Assembly: GCA_022614855.1 (NCBI GenBank)
Contig: JAKEHU010000018.1
Location: 1-58,255, forward strand
Direction of reading: 5' to 3'
Origin: Chlamydiota bacterium
GTDB taxonomy: Bacteria; Chlamydiota; Chlamydiia; Chlamydiales; Rhabdochlamydiaceae
Length of the DNA: 58,255 bases
Position numbers and translations under genes: made by a program
Shown here: positions 25,638 through 35,001 of the stretch, piece by piece
Layout of the letters: each line of letters starts with the position of its first letter
Position numbering within the stretch: the first letter of the stretch is position 1
Notes under the pieces: generated by a model
What the model was told of the DNA's origin: nothing
Seen by the model: only the letters and a program-made list of their open reading frames with translations
Databases searched by the model: none

Positions 25638-26735
25638 ATGTCTGGGTTTTCTTGCGGAATTATTGGTCTTCCCAATGTGGGAAAGTCCACTTTATTCAAT
25701 GCTTTGATCAAAAAGGCTACGGCAATCGCTGCAAACTACCCTTTTTGCACAATCGATCCCAATGTGGGCATCATCGATCTTGAAGATGATCGGTTAAATG
25801 CTTTAGCAAAAATCTCGAAAAGTAAAAAAATTGTTTATGCATTGGTCACCTTTGTCGATATCGCTGGGCTTGTTGCTGGGGCATCGAAAGGAGAGGGGCT
25901 CGGCAATCAATTTCTCGCCAATATTCGAGAAACAGATGCGATCATCCATGTAGTGCGCTGCTTTGAAAATGATGAGATCATCCATGTCGCAGGCAAAATA
26001 AATCCTTTAACAGATATCCAGGTGATCAATTTGGAGCTCATTTTGGCTGACATGCAAATGGCAGAAAACATTATCAGCAAAATGAAAAAGCAGATGAAGG
26101 GAAAAAAAGAATTTGAACTCACCATCCATGTTTTGGATAAAGTTTTAGCCCATCTCAATGACAACAAACCTCTGAGAACTCTTTCACTAAATCACGATGA
26201 AAAGATCATCTTAAAAAGTTATCCCTTTTTAACAGATAAAAAAGTCCTTTATGCAGCAAATGTTGCAGAAAGCGATTTGCCCTCGATGGACAATGAATAT
26301 GTGAGACAGGTAAAAGCAGTTGCTGCCAGCGAGGGGAGCGAAGTAATCCCCATTTGTGCCAAATTGGAAGAAGATCTAGCTCAATTATCTTCGAAAGATG
26401 CCCTTGATTATTTAGTGAGTTTGGGTTTGAGGGAAACGGGATTAAATCGCCTTTCTAAAGCTGCATTTAAAAGTTTGGATCTCATCACTTTCATCACAAC
26501 CGGAGAAATAGAGACAAAGGCGTGGACAATTAAAATTGGAACTGGAGCACAAGAGGCTGCAGGAAAAATTCATTCTGATATTCAAAAGGGGTTCATTCGC
26601 GCAGAGGTCGTTTCTTTCGATGACATGGTGAAATATTCAGGAAGAGCGAGTGCGAGAGAAGCGGGCAAAGCGCGATCTGAGGGAAAGGACTATCCTGTGC
26701 AAGATGGAGATGTCATTCTCTTTTATCACAATTAA
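25638..26735 (+). CDS. ychF: Redox-regulated ATPase YchF (OBG family)
   Basis: 365 aa. P-loop GLPNVGKSTLFNAL, DIAGLVAGASKGEGLGNQFL (G3), and the G4 position NVAE, which in this family gives ATP rather than GTP preference. The C-terminal TGS-like region ends YPVQDGDVILFYHN. It is a ribosome-associated universally conserved ATPase. It lies directly before the type III secretion genes, as in Chlamydia. Confidence 0.96.
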   Translation: MSGFSCGIIGLPNVGKSTLFNALIKKATAIAANYPFCTIDPNVGIIDLEDDRLNALAKISKSKKIVYALVTFVDIAGLVAGASKGEGLGNQFLANIRETDAIIHVVRCFENDEIIHVAGKINPLTDIQVINLELILADMQMAENIISKMKKQMKGKKEFELTIHVLDKVLAHLNDNKPLRTLSLNHDEKIILKSYPFLTDKKVLYAANVAESDLPSMDNEYVRQVKAVAASEGSEVIPICAKLEEDLAQLSSKDALDYLVSLGLRETGLNRLSKAAFKSLDLITFITTGEIETKAWTIKIGTGAQEAAGKIHSDIQKGFIRAEVVSFDDMVKYSGRASAREAGKARSEGKDYPVQDGDVILFYHN

Positions 26736-26815
26736 TTTCACCTTGCTCCCTTACCCTCTTTTTCTTTAAATTACCACCGATGGGCATGCTAATTCAAAGA
26801 TTTGCTTCTTTTTTT

Positions 26816-26843
26816 AGCCTTTAGCCTTTAGATTTTAGCTTTT
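26816..26843 (-). repeat. Heptanucleotide tandem repeat (AAAGGCT-type), 4 units
   Basis: On the minus strand the units are AAAAGCT, AAAATCT, AAAGGCT and AAAGGCT. It lies 8 bases before the sctU ATG, so it occupies the position of the ribosome-binding site. The same units recur at 33280, 38760 and 53642. Confidence 0.8.
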
Positions 26844-26851
26844 AAAACCAT

Positions 26852-27928
26852 ATGGCAGAAAAGACCGAAAAGGCGACACCTAAGAAACTGCGCGATGCGA
26901 GAAAAAAAGGACAGGTCGCAAAATCTCAGGATTTTCCATCTGCTTTTACCTTCATTGTCTCTATTTCAGCCACTATTCTTACAGCAGGATATCTCTTTGA
27001 GCAGCTTGCGGGTTACATCATCAACATGTTTCGACGAGCAGCTAACCCTGGATTGGATTTAAAAAATAGTTCTGGAAGTCTCATGGAAGAAGCAATCATG
27101 GTTATCTTTAATTGCAGCCTTCCCATTTTAGTCTTAACGGTGTTTACGGGTATTTTGATCAGTTTTCTCATTGTTGGACCGACCTTTTCAGCAGAAGCGA
27201 TGAAACCGGATATTAAGCGATTAAATCCTGTAGAAAATATTCGAAATCTCTTCAAATTTAAAACTATATTTGAATTGTTAAAATCAATTTTTAAAATTCT
27301 CGGTGCATTAATTCTCATTTGGAGTGTGGTGTATACGAGTCTCCCTGAAATTGTAGCTTCTGCTTCCCTTCCTGTCGTAGGAAGTGCGCAAGTTTTTGCC
27401 ACTTTTCTCTTAAAAGTCATCATCCGCGTCGGGGTTTTTTTTCTAGCCATCGCAATCCTCGATCTGGTATTCCAAAAGCGCCATTTTGCAAAAGAAATGC
27501 GAATGGAAAAATTTGAAGTAAAACAGGAATTTCGAGATACCGAAGGAGATCCAAATATCAAGCGAAGAAGGCGCCAGATTGCTCAAGAATTGGCCTATCA
27601 AGAAGGTCCTACAGCTGTAAAAAGAGCAAAAACTGTCATCACCAATCCAGTTCACATAGCCGTTGCTTTGGAATATGAAGAAGAAAAAGATCCCGCGCCC
27701 AAAATCATTGTTATGGGAAAAGCAGCAATGGCAGATCTAATCGTTCGATATGCACAAGAGTACAATATTCCTATCATGCGAAATGTGGAGCTTGCACAAA
27801 CACTATTCGAAAAAGGGGAAATCGGCGAATATGTTCCTGAGGAGACCTATCAAGTAATAGCAGAAATCTTGAGATGGTTAAAAGCAATTGAAGCAGAAGA
27901 AATTGCACATTTGGAAATATTTAAATGA
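26852..27928 (+). CDS. sctU: Type III secretion export apparatus switch protein SctU (YscU/FlhB family)
   Basis: 358 aa. Residues 1-25 are the basic AEKTEKATPKKLRDARKKGQ signature, followed by four membrane segments to about residue 205 and a cytoplasmic domain. The autocleavage loop reads TNPVH at residues 264-268: Asn-Pro and His of NPTH are kept but Thr is Val. Cleavage between Asn and Pro switches substrate class in homologues. The stop overlaps the sctV start by 4 bases (ATGA). Confidence 0.95.
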   Translation: MAEKTEKATPKKLRDARKKGQVAKSQDFPSAFTFIVSISATILTAGYLFEQLAGYIINMFRRAANPGLDLKNSSGSLMEEAIMVIFNCSLPILVLTVFTGILISFLIVGPTFSAEAMKPDIKRLNPVENIRNLFKFKTIFELLKSIFKILGALILIWSVVYTSLPEIVASASLPVVGSAQVFATFLLKVIIRVGVFFLAIAILDLVFQKRHFAKEMRMEKFEVKQEFRDTEGDPNIKRRRRQIAQELAYQEGPTAVKRAKTVITNPVHIAVALEYEEEKDPAPKIIVMGKAAMADLIVRYAQEYNIPIMRNVELAQTLFEKGEIGEYVPEETYQVIAEILRWLKAIEAEEIAHLEIFK

Positions 27929-30060
27929 AAAAATTTCTTTTTAATCTAGCTCGAGTTTTAGGAGGAGACAAAGTTCTTACCTTCATCACTCGATCAAGTG
28001 ATCTGATCTTAGCTCTTTTTATCATCACTTTGGTCATGATGATCATCATTCCTGTTTCTCCAAATTTCCTCGATCAACTCATCGCAATTAATTTAAGCAT
28101 TTCCATCTGTATTTTAATGGTTGCCCTCTACATTCCTAAAGCAGTAAATCTTTCCATATTCCCTTCTATCTTGCTAATCACAACCCTTTTTCGATTGGGA
28201 ATTGAAATTTCAGCTACAAGGCAAATTCTTCTGCATGCTTATGCAGGTCACATCATCTATGCATTTGGAAATTTCGTTGTCGGAGGGAATTTTGTCGTCG
28301 GGGCAATTGTCTTTTTAATCATTACAATTGTCCAATTCATCGTCGTGACCAAAGGTGCTGAACGAGTAGCAGAAGTTGCAGCGAGATTCACTCTCGATGC
28401 AATGCCTGGAAAGCAGATGAGCATTGACGCAGACATGCGCAGTGGAATCATCGATGCTAATCAGGCTAGGGAACTTCGCCTTGCGCTGCAAAAGGAAAGC
28501 CAGCTTTATGGAGCAATGGATGGCGCGATGAAATTTGTAAAGGGAGATGTGATCGCAGGAATTGTCATTGCCATCATCAATATCATTGGAGGATTGATCA
28601 TCGGAGTCGCCATGCGGGGAATGTCAGCGCTTCAAGCTGCACGAGTCTATACCCTTCTTTCCATTGGCGGCGGCTTAGTCGCACAGATTCCTTCCCTACT
28701 CGTCTCTTTAACAGCAGGTATCGTTACCACCCGGGTTTCCAGCGAAAAAAAGGATTCTCATCTTGGAAAAGAAATTTCTACGCAACTATTAGGCCAACCA
28801 AAAGCGATCCTCATCGCTGGCTTCGTTTTGATGGCAATGGGATGGATCAGAGGATTTCCGACCACCATTTTTTCTATTTTAGGACTGATTATTGCATCAA
28901 TTGGATTTGCCACTTGGTACAACGAGAAAAAAGTCAGGGCTAGAGAAATTGCAGCGACGATTGGCGGTGCCAAAATTGAAACAGAAATAGAAGGCCATGC
29001 AATGGTGAGAGGGGTTACGGATGAGTATGCCCTCACTCTACCGATCATTCTTGAAGTGGGAAAATACCTTTCAGAGGTGATAAAAAAAGATCGAGGTGGC
29101 TCTACCTTCATGGAAGAAATGGTCCCAAAAATGCGCCATGCTCTCTATCAGGACTTGGGGGTGCGATTCCCTGGAGTGCATGTGCGGACTGATTCTCCCA
29201 ATCTAGAAAGAGATGAATATACGATCTTTTTAAATGAAGTTCCGGTCGTTCGAGGAAAAATCATCGAAGGATCCCTTTTAACGAATGAAAACCCTGAAAC
29301 CTTGCGCCGCTATAACATTCCTTTTACTGCTTCTAAAACATCTATTGGCGAATCCTCTTACTGGATTGATGTCAGATATGAAGAAATCATGAAAAAAGCG
29401 GGGATTAAATACTGGAAACCCTTAGAGATCATGATTCTTCACCTCTCCTATTTCTATCGCCAAAATGCTAGTGAATTTATCGGCATTCAAGAAGTGAGAG
29501 CCATACTGGAATTCATTGAGAAATCCTATCCTGATCTTGTCAAAGAGGTCACGCGGCTCATCCCCTTACAAAAATTGACAGAAATTTTTAAAAGACTTGT
29601 CCAAGAACAAGTTTCCATTAAAGACTTAAGAACAATTTTAGAATCCTTAAGCGAATGGGCACAGACAGAAAAAGATACGGTGCTTTTGACAGAATATGTT
29701 CGCTCTTCTCTAAAACGGTACATCAGCTACAAATACTCCCTAGGACAATCGATTTTATCTGTCTACCTTCTAGACCCTGAAATTGAAGATATGGTGCGCG
29801 CCGCAATTAAACAAACTTCTGCAGGTTCTTACCTTGCTTTGGATCCTGACTCTGTACAAATCATTTTGCAGGCAATGCGCTCCGTCATTGTTCCTACTCC
29901 AATTGGAGGGCAACCCCCTGTAATTCTCACAGCCATTGATGTAAGGCGGTTTGTGCGGAAATTGATTGAAGGAGAATTTCCTGATATTGCTGTTGTTTCT
30001 TATCAAGAAATTGTCCCAGAAATTCGCATTCAACCCTTAGGTCGTATACAGCTTTCCTAA
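27925..30060 (+). CDS. sctV: Type III secretion export gate protein SctV (LcrD/FlhA family)
   Basis: 711 aa. Seven or eight membrane segments lie in the first 330 residues, with the FHIPEP-family signature around RLGIEISATRQILLHAYAGH and the proton-pathway stretch VKGDVIAGIVIAIINIIGGLIIG. The C-terminal half forms the cytoplasmic ring that receives chaperone-effector complexes. Translation is coupled to sctU. Confidence 0.96.
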   Translation: MKKFLFNLARVLGGDKVLTFITRSSDLILALFIITLVMMIIIPVSPNFLDQLIAINLSISICILMVALYIPKAVNLSIFPSILLITTLFRLGIEISATRQILLHAYAGHIIYAFGNFVVGGNFVVGAIVFLIITIVQFIVVTKGAERVAEVAARFTLDAMPGKQMSIDADMRSGIIDANQARELRLALQKESQLYGAMDGAMKFVKGDVIAGIVIAIINIIGGLIIGVAMRGMSALQAARVYTLLSIGGGLVAQIPSLLVSLTAGIVTTRVSSEKKDSHLGKEISTQLLGQPKAILIAGFVLMAMGWIRGFPTTIFSILGLIIASIGFATWYNEKKVRAREIAATIGGAKIETEIEGHAMVRGVTDEYALTLPIILEVGKYLSEVIKKDRGGSTFMEEMVPKMRHALYQDLGVRFPGVHVRTDSPNLERDEYTIFLNEVPVVRGKIIEGSLLTNENPETLRRYNIPFTASKTSIGESSYWIDVRYEEIMKKAGIKYWKPLEIMILHLSYFYRQNASEFIGIQEVRAILEFIEKSYPDLVKEVTRLIPLQKLTEIFKRLVQEQVSIKDLRTILESLSEWAQTEKDTVLLTEYVRSSLKRYISYKYSLGQSILSVYLLDPEIEDMVRAAIKQTSAGSYLALDPDSVQIILQAMRSVIVPTPIGGQPPVILTAIDVRRFVRKLIEGEFPDIAVVSYQEIVPEIRIQPLGRIQLS

Positions 30061-30063
30061 ATT

Positions 30064-31236
30064 ATGCCAAGAGACGTTTCACCAATTGAACCAATTGAAC
30101 CTTCCGAAACAAGAAAAATTCAAGAACAAGAACAGATTGAAAAAAGACTATCTCTCGCGCAAGAAACTGCAAAATATGAATTTGATGATTGGAGAGATGA
30201 AGCACTTTTCAGTGCGCCTAGAATTATGAGAAATTCTAGAACTTTAGATGAACAGAGAAGAAAGGTGCGCCATGATGAAGCACGAAAAGAGGAAGAGATC
30301 AGCCAAGTTGAAAATGTGGAAGAAATTTCGGAACAATATTCCAAAAAAAATCGCGAATTAGATGCAACCATTCTTCGCAGATTGCGGCTCCGCATCTCTA
30401 AAGAAGATACTCCCCAAGTAATTTTGCGCAAAGTCTTAGAGGACTTTTCCGATTATTCCCTTGCTGATGAGGTATTGGATTTTATCATTGACACAACGAC
30501 TGCTGATCTTGCAGAAAAAGCCAGACAAGCCAAAGAAGATCTCCAGTCCTCTCATGGAAGAGAAGTACGTGCAGGAAGAAATATCGAAACCCAAGCAAGA
30601 GAATATTCTGATAAAGGACTTGGAACTCCCTCAGCTCTCAGAGATCTTTATCGAGAAATTACTGGAAACCCCAGAGAGGCATCCATTTTATTTTCTGAAA
30701 TGTCAGGAAAATTTCAATTTGGCAATATGAAACTGGTAATCGGTTTTTTATTGCACTCCCTTGGTGCAGACCTCAAATCAAAAGGGCCATCCATTTCTCG
30801 TGCAGAACTCCATAGACTCATGAGTGAAGGGAGAAATCTGCAAGCCATTTTGTGGGTATATCGCTTTTTCCTTTCTAGAATGAAGCTGATCGAAGGAGCA
30901 TTTACGCGATCTGGATTATCTCTTTCTTCCGATTTGACCTTTGAGCTTTTAGCAAAGCAATTTGTTCAATTTTTATTGGAAAGATATCCAACAATGGATA
31001 AAGTCCTCCAATTGGCGCTAAAACTTGGAATTTCGGCCAAACTCCTTGCACAGATCATCATTTTTACTCAAATGCGCGATGCAGTAAGAGGTGTTGCGGG
31101 CAGATTATTTAAATCAGAGCAGCATAGACAAGATGTCCTCCTTTCTTTCATCGAAGCACTGGAAGAGTTAGAAGAGAGATTTGAAGAAGAAGAGGAAAAA
31201 GAAGAAGAAAAAAAGAAAAAAAAGAAAGATAGATAG
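30064..31236 (+). CDS. copN: Type III secretion gatekeeper CopN/SctW
   Basis: 390 aa, somewhat shorter than the roughly 400-420 aa of Chlamydia CopN as I recall it. Gatekeepers plug the system until host contact and order secretion of translocators. An N-terminal coil-rich segment (1-110) is followed by the HrpJ-like helical bundle (about 115-240) and a TyeA-like C-terminal domain (about 290-370). The last 20 residues are a run of Glu then Lys. The stop codon TAG is part of TAGGTTCATG, whose ATG starts the chaperone. The family call rests on gene order plus helical layout more than on sharp motifs. Confidence 0.85.
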   Translation: MPRDVSPIEPIEPSETRKIQEQEQIEKRLSLAQETAKYEFDDWRDEALFSAPRIMRNSRTLDEQRRKVRHDEARKEEEISQVENVEEISEQYSKKNRELDATILRRLRLRISKEDTPQVILRKVLEDFSDYSLADEVLDFIIDTTTADLAEKARQAKEDLQSSHGREVRAGRNIETQAREYSDKGLGTPSALRDLYREITGNPREASILFSEMSGKFQFGNMKLVIGFLLHSLGADLKSKGPSISRAELHRLMSEGRNLQAILWVYRFFLSRMKLIEGAFTRSGLSLSSDLTFELLAKQFVQFLLERYPTMDKVLQLALKLGISAKLLAQIIIFTQMRDAVRGVAGRLFKSEQHRQDVLLSFIEALEELEERFEEEEEKEEEKKKKKKDR

Positions 31237-31240
31237 GTTC

Positions 31241-31651
31241 ATGGACCGCTTTGGAGCATTGTTAAATGAGCTCAGTCAAATATGGCAGGTAGATTTATAT
31301 CCCGAAAAGGGCCATTTATGCAGAATCAATTACAAAAATGAGATCCACTTTCAATTGGAATATCAAGAAAACAAAGAGAGAATTCTCGTTGCAACATTTA
31401 TCTCTGATATCCCTCCAGGAAAGTATCGAGAGCAGGTATTAAAAAACGGATTAAAATATAACAACCGAATCGCTCGGTTTGCCACTTTAGCTTATTCCGA
31501 TCGCAACAATCAGCTTGTCTTTTATAAATACATTTATCTCTGGAACTTAACAGGGCAAAAATTGGCTCTTCTCCTTGAAAAATTTATTGAAAAAGCAGAT
31601 GAATGGAAAATGGCTGTAGAAAAAGGCAGCCCGCTACCTACCGAGAAATAA
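31241..31651 (+). CDS. Type III secretion chaperone (CesT/SycE-like)
   Basis: 136 aa, the small acidic alpha/beta fold typical of class I chaperones: MDRFGALLNELSQIW helix, then strands with NEIHFQLEYQENKERILVATFI, then a C-terminal helix. By position it corresponds to the CopN chaperone gene next to copN in Chlamydia. The ATG at 31241 is four bases past the copN stop; an upstream in-frame start would encode only copN's Lys-rich tail in another frame. Confidence 0.85.
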   Translation: MDRFGALLNELSQIWQVDLYPEKGHLCRINYKNEIHFQLEYQENKERILVATFISDIPPGKYREQVLKNGLKYNNRIARFATLAYSDRNNQLVFYKYIYLWNLTGQKLALLLEKFIEKADEWKMAVEKGSPLPTEK

Positions 31652-31669
31652 AACCCTCTAAGATTTTAC

Positions 31670-33295
31670 ATGGTTGATCATCTCGTTGAAAATATTCTGA
31701 AATGTCCCTTGGCAACTCAGTGGAAAAAAATCGGTATTTATCACCATCATGGAATCAACCTTCTCTTATCTTCTCTTCATTCTAAAAAAAGCTGTGGAAT
31801 TGGAGAATTTTTTGATCTGATTCCTATCATTGACTGGTGCCATAAACTAAAATTAGATCTCATTCAGTTATTGCCACTCACGGATTCAGGAGATGATCCA
31901 AGCCCATATTTTTCTCTTTCTTCCTGTGCATTAAATCCCCTTTTTCTCTCTCTTGACCGACTTCCCTATCTCGACCATTACCCCGAATTGGAAAAAAAAC
32001 TTGCTGATCTGCGCAAATTAAATGAATTTCCCAGGGTTGCTTTTCCTGATGTGGTGAGCCACAAATACTCCTGGTTTTCTGAATATTTTGACAAAGCTGG
32101 AGAGCGCTTTTTAAAACAAAAAGGGTTTCAAGAATTTTGGAAGGAAAATCCTTGGGTTGAAGGATATGCTCTATTTAAAGCTATCAAAAAAACTGTTTCA
32201 AAAAATCACTGGATGACTTGGCCAAATGAGCTAAAAAATCCCTCTAAAGAAGAATATCAAGAGCTACTCAAAAGACATGCAAATGATCTTCATTTTTTCA
32301 TTTTGCTCCAATATCTCTGCTATCTTCAGCTCTCCCATGTAAAAGAATATGCAAACTCAAAAGAGATCTATCTCGAAGGAGATATTCCTATCTTGATCAG
32401 TCCGGATAGTGCAGATGTTTGGCAATTTCAAGATCAATTTGATTTATCTCTTGTCGCTGGTGCTCCTCCTGACATTTATACGGAGGAGGGACAAGTTTGG
32501 GGAGTTCCTCTCTTTAATTGGGATGTAGTTAAAAAAACCAATTATTCTTGGTGGAAACAAAGAATATCCTACGCTGCTAATTTTTTTAATCTATATCGCA
32601 TTGACCACATTGTGGGTTTTTTTAGAATTTGGGCAATTCCTCCAGGTTACCCAAGCAAGGATGGATTCTTTACTCCAAAAGAAAAAAGCAAATGGCTTGC
32701 TCAAGGCAGGGAGATTTTAGAAATGCTCATAGAAAATTCTCTTATGTTGCCAATAGGAGAAGATTTGGGAGTTGTACCGGAGGAGGTACGAGATACTTTA
32801 GCAAAACTTGGCATCTGTGGAACAAAAATTTTAAGATGGGAGAGAAAATGGAAAGAAGATAAAAGCTTCATCCCATTTCAAGAGTATCATCCAGTAAGCA
32901 TGACATCTGTTTCTACGCATGACAGTGAACCACTTCAACTTTGGTGGCGAGATATACCTGATGAGGCAAAATCCTATGCAGAATTTAAACATTGGGATTA
33001 CAAACCTTATCTCACCATCTCACAAAGAAAACAAATTCTCTGGGATAGCCACCATACATCCAGCCTTTTTCATGTCAATTTACTCCAAGAATATTTAGCT
33101 ATTTTTCCTCAGCTCGTTTGGGAAAATCCCGAAGATGAAAGAATCAATATTCCTGGAAAGGTACTCCCCACTAACTGGACCTACCGATTTCGCTGCAATG
33201 TGGAAGAAATTTGTTCACATGAAAGCCTCAAAAAAGAAATTTCCAATATTGTCTTCTCCCCAAAGTCCACTTTTTCTTTAAAGGCTAAAATCTAA
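31670..33295 (+). CDS. malQ: 4-alpha-glucanotransferase (amylomaltase, GH77)
   Basis: 541 aa. It transfers alpha-1,4-glucan chains in glycogen/maltodextrin metabolism, in line with glgA in the same window. GH77 landmarks: GDIPILISPDSADVWQ, the nucleophile region YRIDHIVGFFRIW, acid/base region PIGEDLGVVPEEV, and VSTHDSEPLQLWW. The last five residues (LKAKI) are encoded by the AAAGGCT heptanucleotide repeat that runs through the stop codon. As in Chlamydia it follows the type III chaperone gene. Confidence 0.95.
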   Translation: MVDHLVENILKCPLATQWKKIGIYHHHGINLLLSSLHSKKSCGIGEFFDLIPIIDWCHKLKLDLIQLLPLTDSGDDPSPYFSLSSCALNPLFLSLDRLPYLDHYPELEKKLADLRKLNEFPRVAFPDVVSHKYSWFSEYFDKAGERFLKQKGFQEFWKENPWVEGYALFKAIKKTVSKNHWMTWPNELKNPSKEEYQELLKRHANDLHFFILLQYLCYLQLSHVKEYANSKEIYLEGDIPILISPDSADVWQFQDQFDLSLVAGAPPDIYTEEGQVWGVPLFNWDVVKKTNYSWWKQRISYAANFFNLYRIDHIVGFFRIWAIPPGYPSKDGFFTPKEKSKWLAQGREILEMLIENSLMLPIGEDLGVVPEEVRDTLAKLGICGTKILRWERKWKEDKSFIPFQEYHPVSMTSVSTHDSEPLQLWWRDIPDEAKSYAEFKHWDYKPYLTISQRKQILWDSHHTSSLFHVNLLQEYLAIFPQLVWENPEDERINIPGKVLPTNWTYRFRCNVEEICSHESLKKEISNIVFSPKSTFSLKAKI

Positions 33296-33307
33296 AGGCT
33301 AAAGGCT
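33280..33307 (+). repeat. Heptanucleotide tandem repeat across the malQ stop codon
   Basis: Units AAAGGCT, AAAATCT, AAAGGCT, AAAGGCT. The malQ TAA (33293-33295) lies across the boundary of the second and third units, so units one and two encode the C-terminal KAKI. Confidence 0.85.
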
Positions 33308-33361
33308 AAAAAAGAAACGATAGGAGTTTTTCTCTAGAAAAGGTGGTTCATAAAAGATAAA

Positions 33362-34927
33362 ATGTGGCAGATGAGGTTTTATTCAATCTTTATTAAAATT
33401 TTGTTACTTCTCTGTTTTTCTTCCATCCTACTTGCCAAAATCGATTCTGAATCAAAAAAACCTTCTCTTAAAACTCTTTATAATAGCCTCGATCCCTCTT
33501 CTCTATCCCAATATCTTGCATTTTATAAGCTCTATCCAGATACAGAAGAGGGACAAAAAGCCTTAACCAAAGCTTGGCAACTCCTCCATTTAAATAGCGA
33601 CCAGGCAGAACTAGACTCTTTTCCCCTTCCCAAATTTGATATCCAGCCAATTATTTCCATAGTGACCCGTCAACCTTTTGAAGAGCCTCCCAAATTGGCA
33701 ACTGAACAAATAAATGCAATTGAAAAATTATCCAGCCAATTCCCCCATCGCAAATTAAAAGGAGCACAGGTTTGGAAAAAGGAAGAACTTTTTCTGCTTA
33801 AATCCGATGAAATTGACATTGCTCGTGCAATTTTGCTCTATCAATTTGAAGACTCTCCCACCTTTCAAGATGATATACGCCAATATGAAACAACGCTCGA
33901 CCTCATGGCTCTTCAAATCTTAGCACGCCTAAATAACTTTTCTTCTAACGAAGACAAAATTCGCGAAATCAACCGTTTTATTTTCCAAGAAATGCAATTT
34001 CGCTTTCCTCCCCATTCCCTCCATGCAAAAGATATCGATCTCTATACCTTTCTCCCTTCAGTATTGGATAATCGACAAGGTGTCTGCCTTGGGGTCTCTA
34101 TCTTATATCTTTGCTTAAGCCAGAGATTGGATCTTCCCTTGGAAATCATCACCCCTCCTGGACACATTTATTTGCGATATGTCACTTCCGACAATCAGCC
34201 TATCAATATTGAAACAACAGCAAGAGGGATTAACCTTCCCAATGAAGTGTATTTGGGACTCAATACTCGAATACTCCAAAAGAGAGATCTCAAAGAAGTG
34301 GTTGGCATGGTTTTTTTCAACCAAGCCGCTGCTTCCTGGCATCGACAAGACTACTCTAAGACCGTTTCTCTATATGAAAAGGCTCTTCCCTATCTAAACA
34401 ATGATCCCCTTTTGCATCTATTTTTGGGGCTAAACTATCTTTTTGCAGGAAAAGTGGAAGAAGGGAAAAGAATTCTTAAACCTCTAAAGAATTTCACTTT
34501 TGATTGGGCAATTTCTAAAGAAACGATGGTTGAAGATTACCTGGAAAAAAAGATCGATATAGAAGGATTGAAAGCCATCTTTCTTCCTGTAGATGAAAAT
34601 CGCTCATCCATTTTAGCAAAACAACAAACGCTGCTCAAAATTTTAAAAAAATATCCCCAATTTAGAGCAGGGCTCTTGCAACTTGCGGTCACATACCTGC
34701 AGATTGGAAGGACTAAAGAAGCCTTAGAAATCCTAGAAAAATACCATCAAATCGATCCCAATGACTCCACTGTCGAGTACTACCTTGCTTCCATTTGTTT
34801 AGAGAGGTTGGATTATCAAAAGGCCTGGTTTTTCTTAAAAAAATCTGAATCCATCGTCAGCACAAAAAACCATTACCCAAAAGCACTCAAAGCTTTACGT
34901 CATCAACTTCGCGCCCTCTCCCCCTAA
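33362..34927 (+). CDS. Exported TPR protein with SirB1/transglutaminase-like domain
   Basis: 521 aa. A signal peptide is likely (FYSIFIKILLLLCFSSILLA). The middle (about residues 175-310) has SVLDNRQGVCLGVSILYLCLSQRL, TPPGHIYLRY and INIETTARG, the Cys, His and acidic blocks of SirB1-type transglutaminase-like domains. The C-terminal 200 residues are TPR-like helical repeats (SLYEKALPYLNNDPLLHLFLGLNYL; LEKYHQIDPNDSTVEYYLASI). Probably periplasmic, function unknown. ATGs at 33362 and 33371 are both possible. A heptanucleotide repeat of another consensus follows the stop. Confidence 0.78.
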   Translation: MWQMRFYSIFIKILLLLCFSSILLAKIDSESKKPSLKTLYNSLDPSSLSQYLAFYKLYPDTEEGQKALTKAWQLLHLNSDQAELDSFPLPKFDIQPIISIVTRQPFEEPPKLATEQINAIEKLSSQFPHRKLKGAQVWKKEELFLLKSDEIDIARAILLYQFEDSPTFQDDIRQYETTLDLMALQILARLNNFSSNEDKIREINRFIFQEMQFRFPPHSLHAKDIDLYTFLPSVLDNRQGVCLGVSILYLCLSQRLDLPLEIITPPGHIYLRYVTSDNQPINIETTARGINLPNEVYLGLNTRILQKRDLKEVVGMVFFNQAAASWHRQDYSKTVSLYEKALPYLNNDPLLHLFLGLNYLFAGKVEEGKRILKPLKNFTFDWAISKETMVEDYLEKKIDIEGLKAIFLPVDENRSSILAKQQTLLKILKKYPQFRAGLLQLAVTYLQIGRTKEALEILEKYHQIDPNDSTVEYYLASICLERLDYQKAWFFLKKSESIVSTKNHYPKALKALRHQLRALSP

Positions 34928-34930
34928 AAA

Positions 34931-34958
34931 AAGGATGAAGTATGAAGGCTGAAGGATG
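34931..34958 (+). repeat. Heptanucleotide tandem repeat, AAGGATG type
   Basis: Units AAGGATG, AAGTATG, AAGGCTG, AAGGATG start 3 bases after the stop of the TPR gene. Same unit length and placement as the AAAGGCT arrays, but a different consensus. Confidence 0.75.
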
Positions 34959-35001
34959 AAATAGAAGATAAACTTGAAAAGTAATAATTTTTTTTTTAAT
35001 T

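Noticed and set aside
25475-25711. Minus-strand open frame of 78 codons covering the 163-bp repeat and the ychF start
   Set aside because: It is mostly palindromic repeat sequence and then antisense to ychF. The matching frame in copy A is noted as a finding but is not called as a gene.
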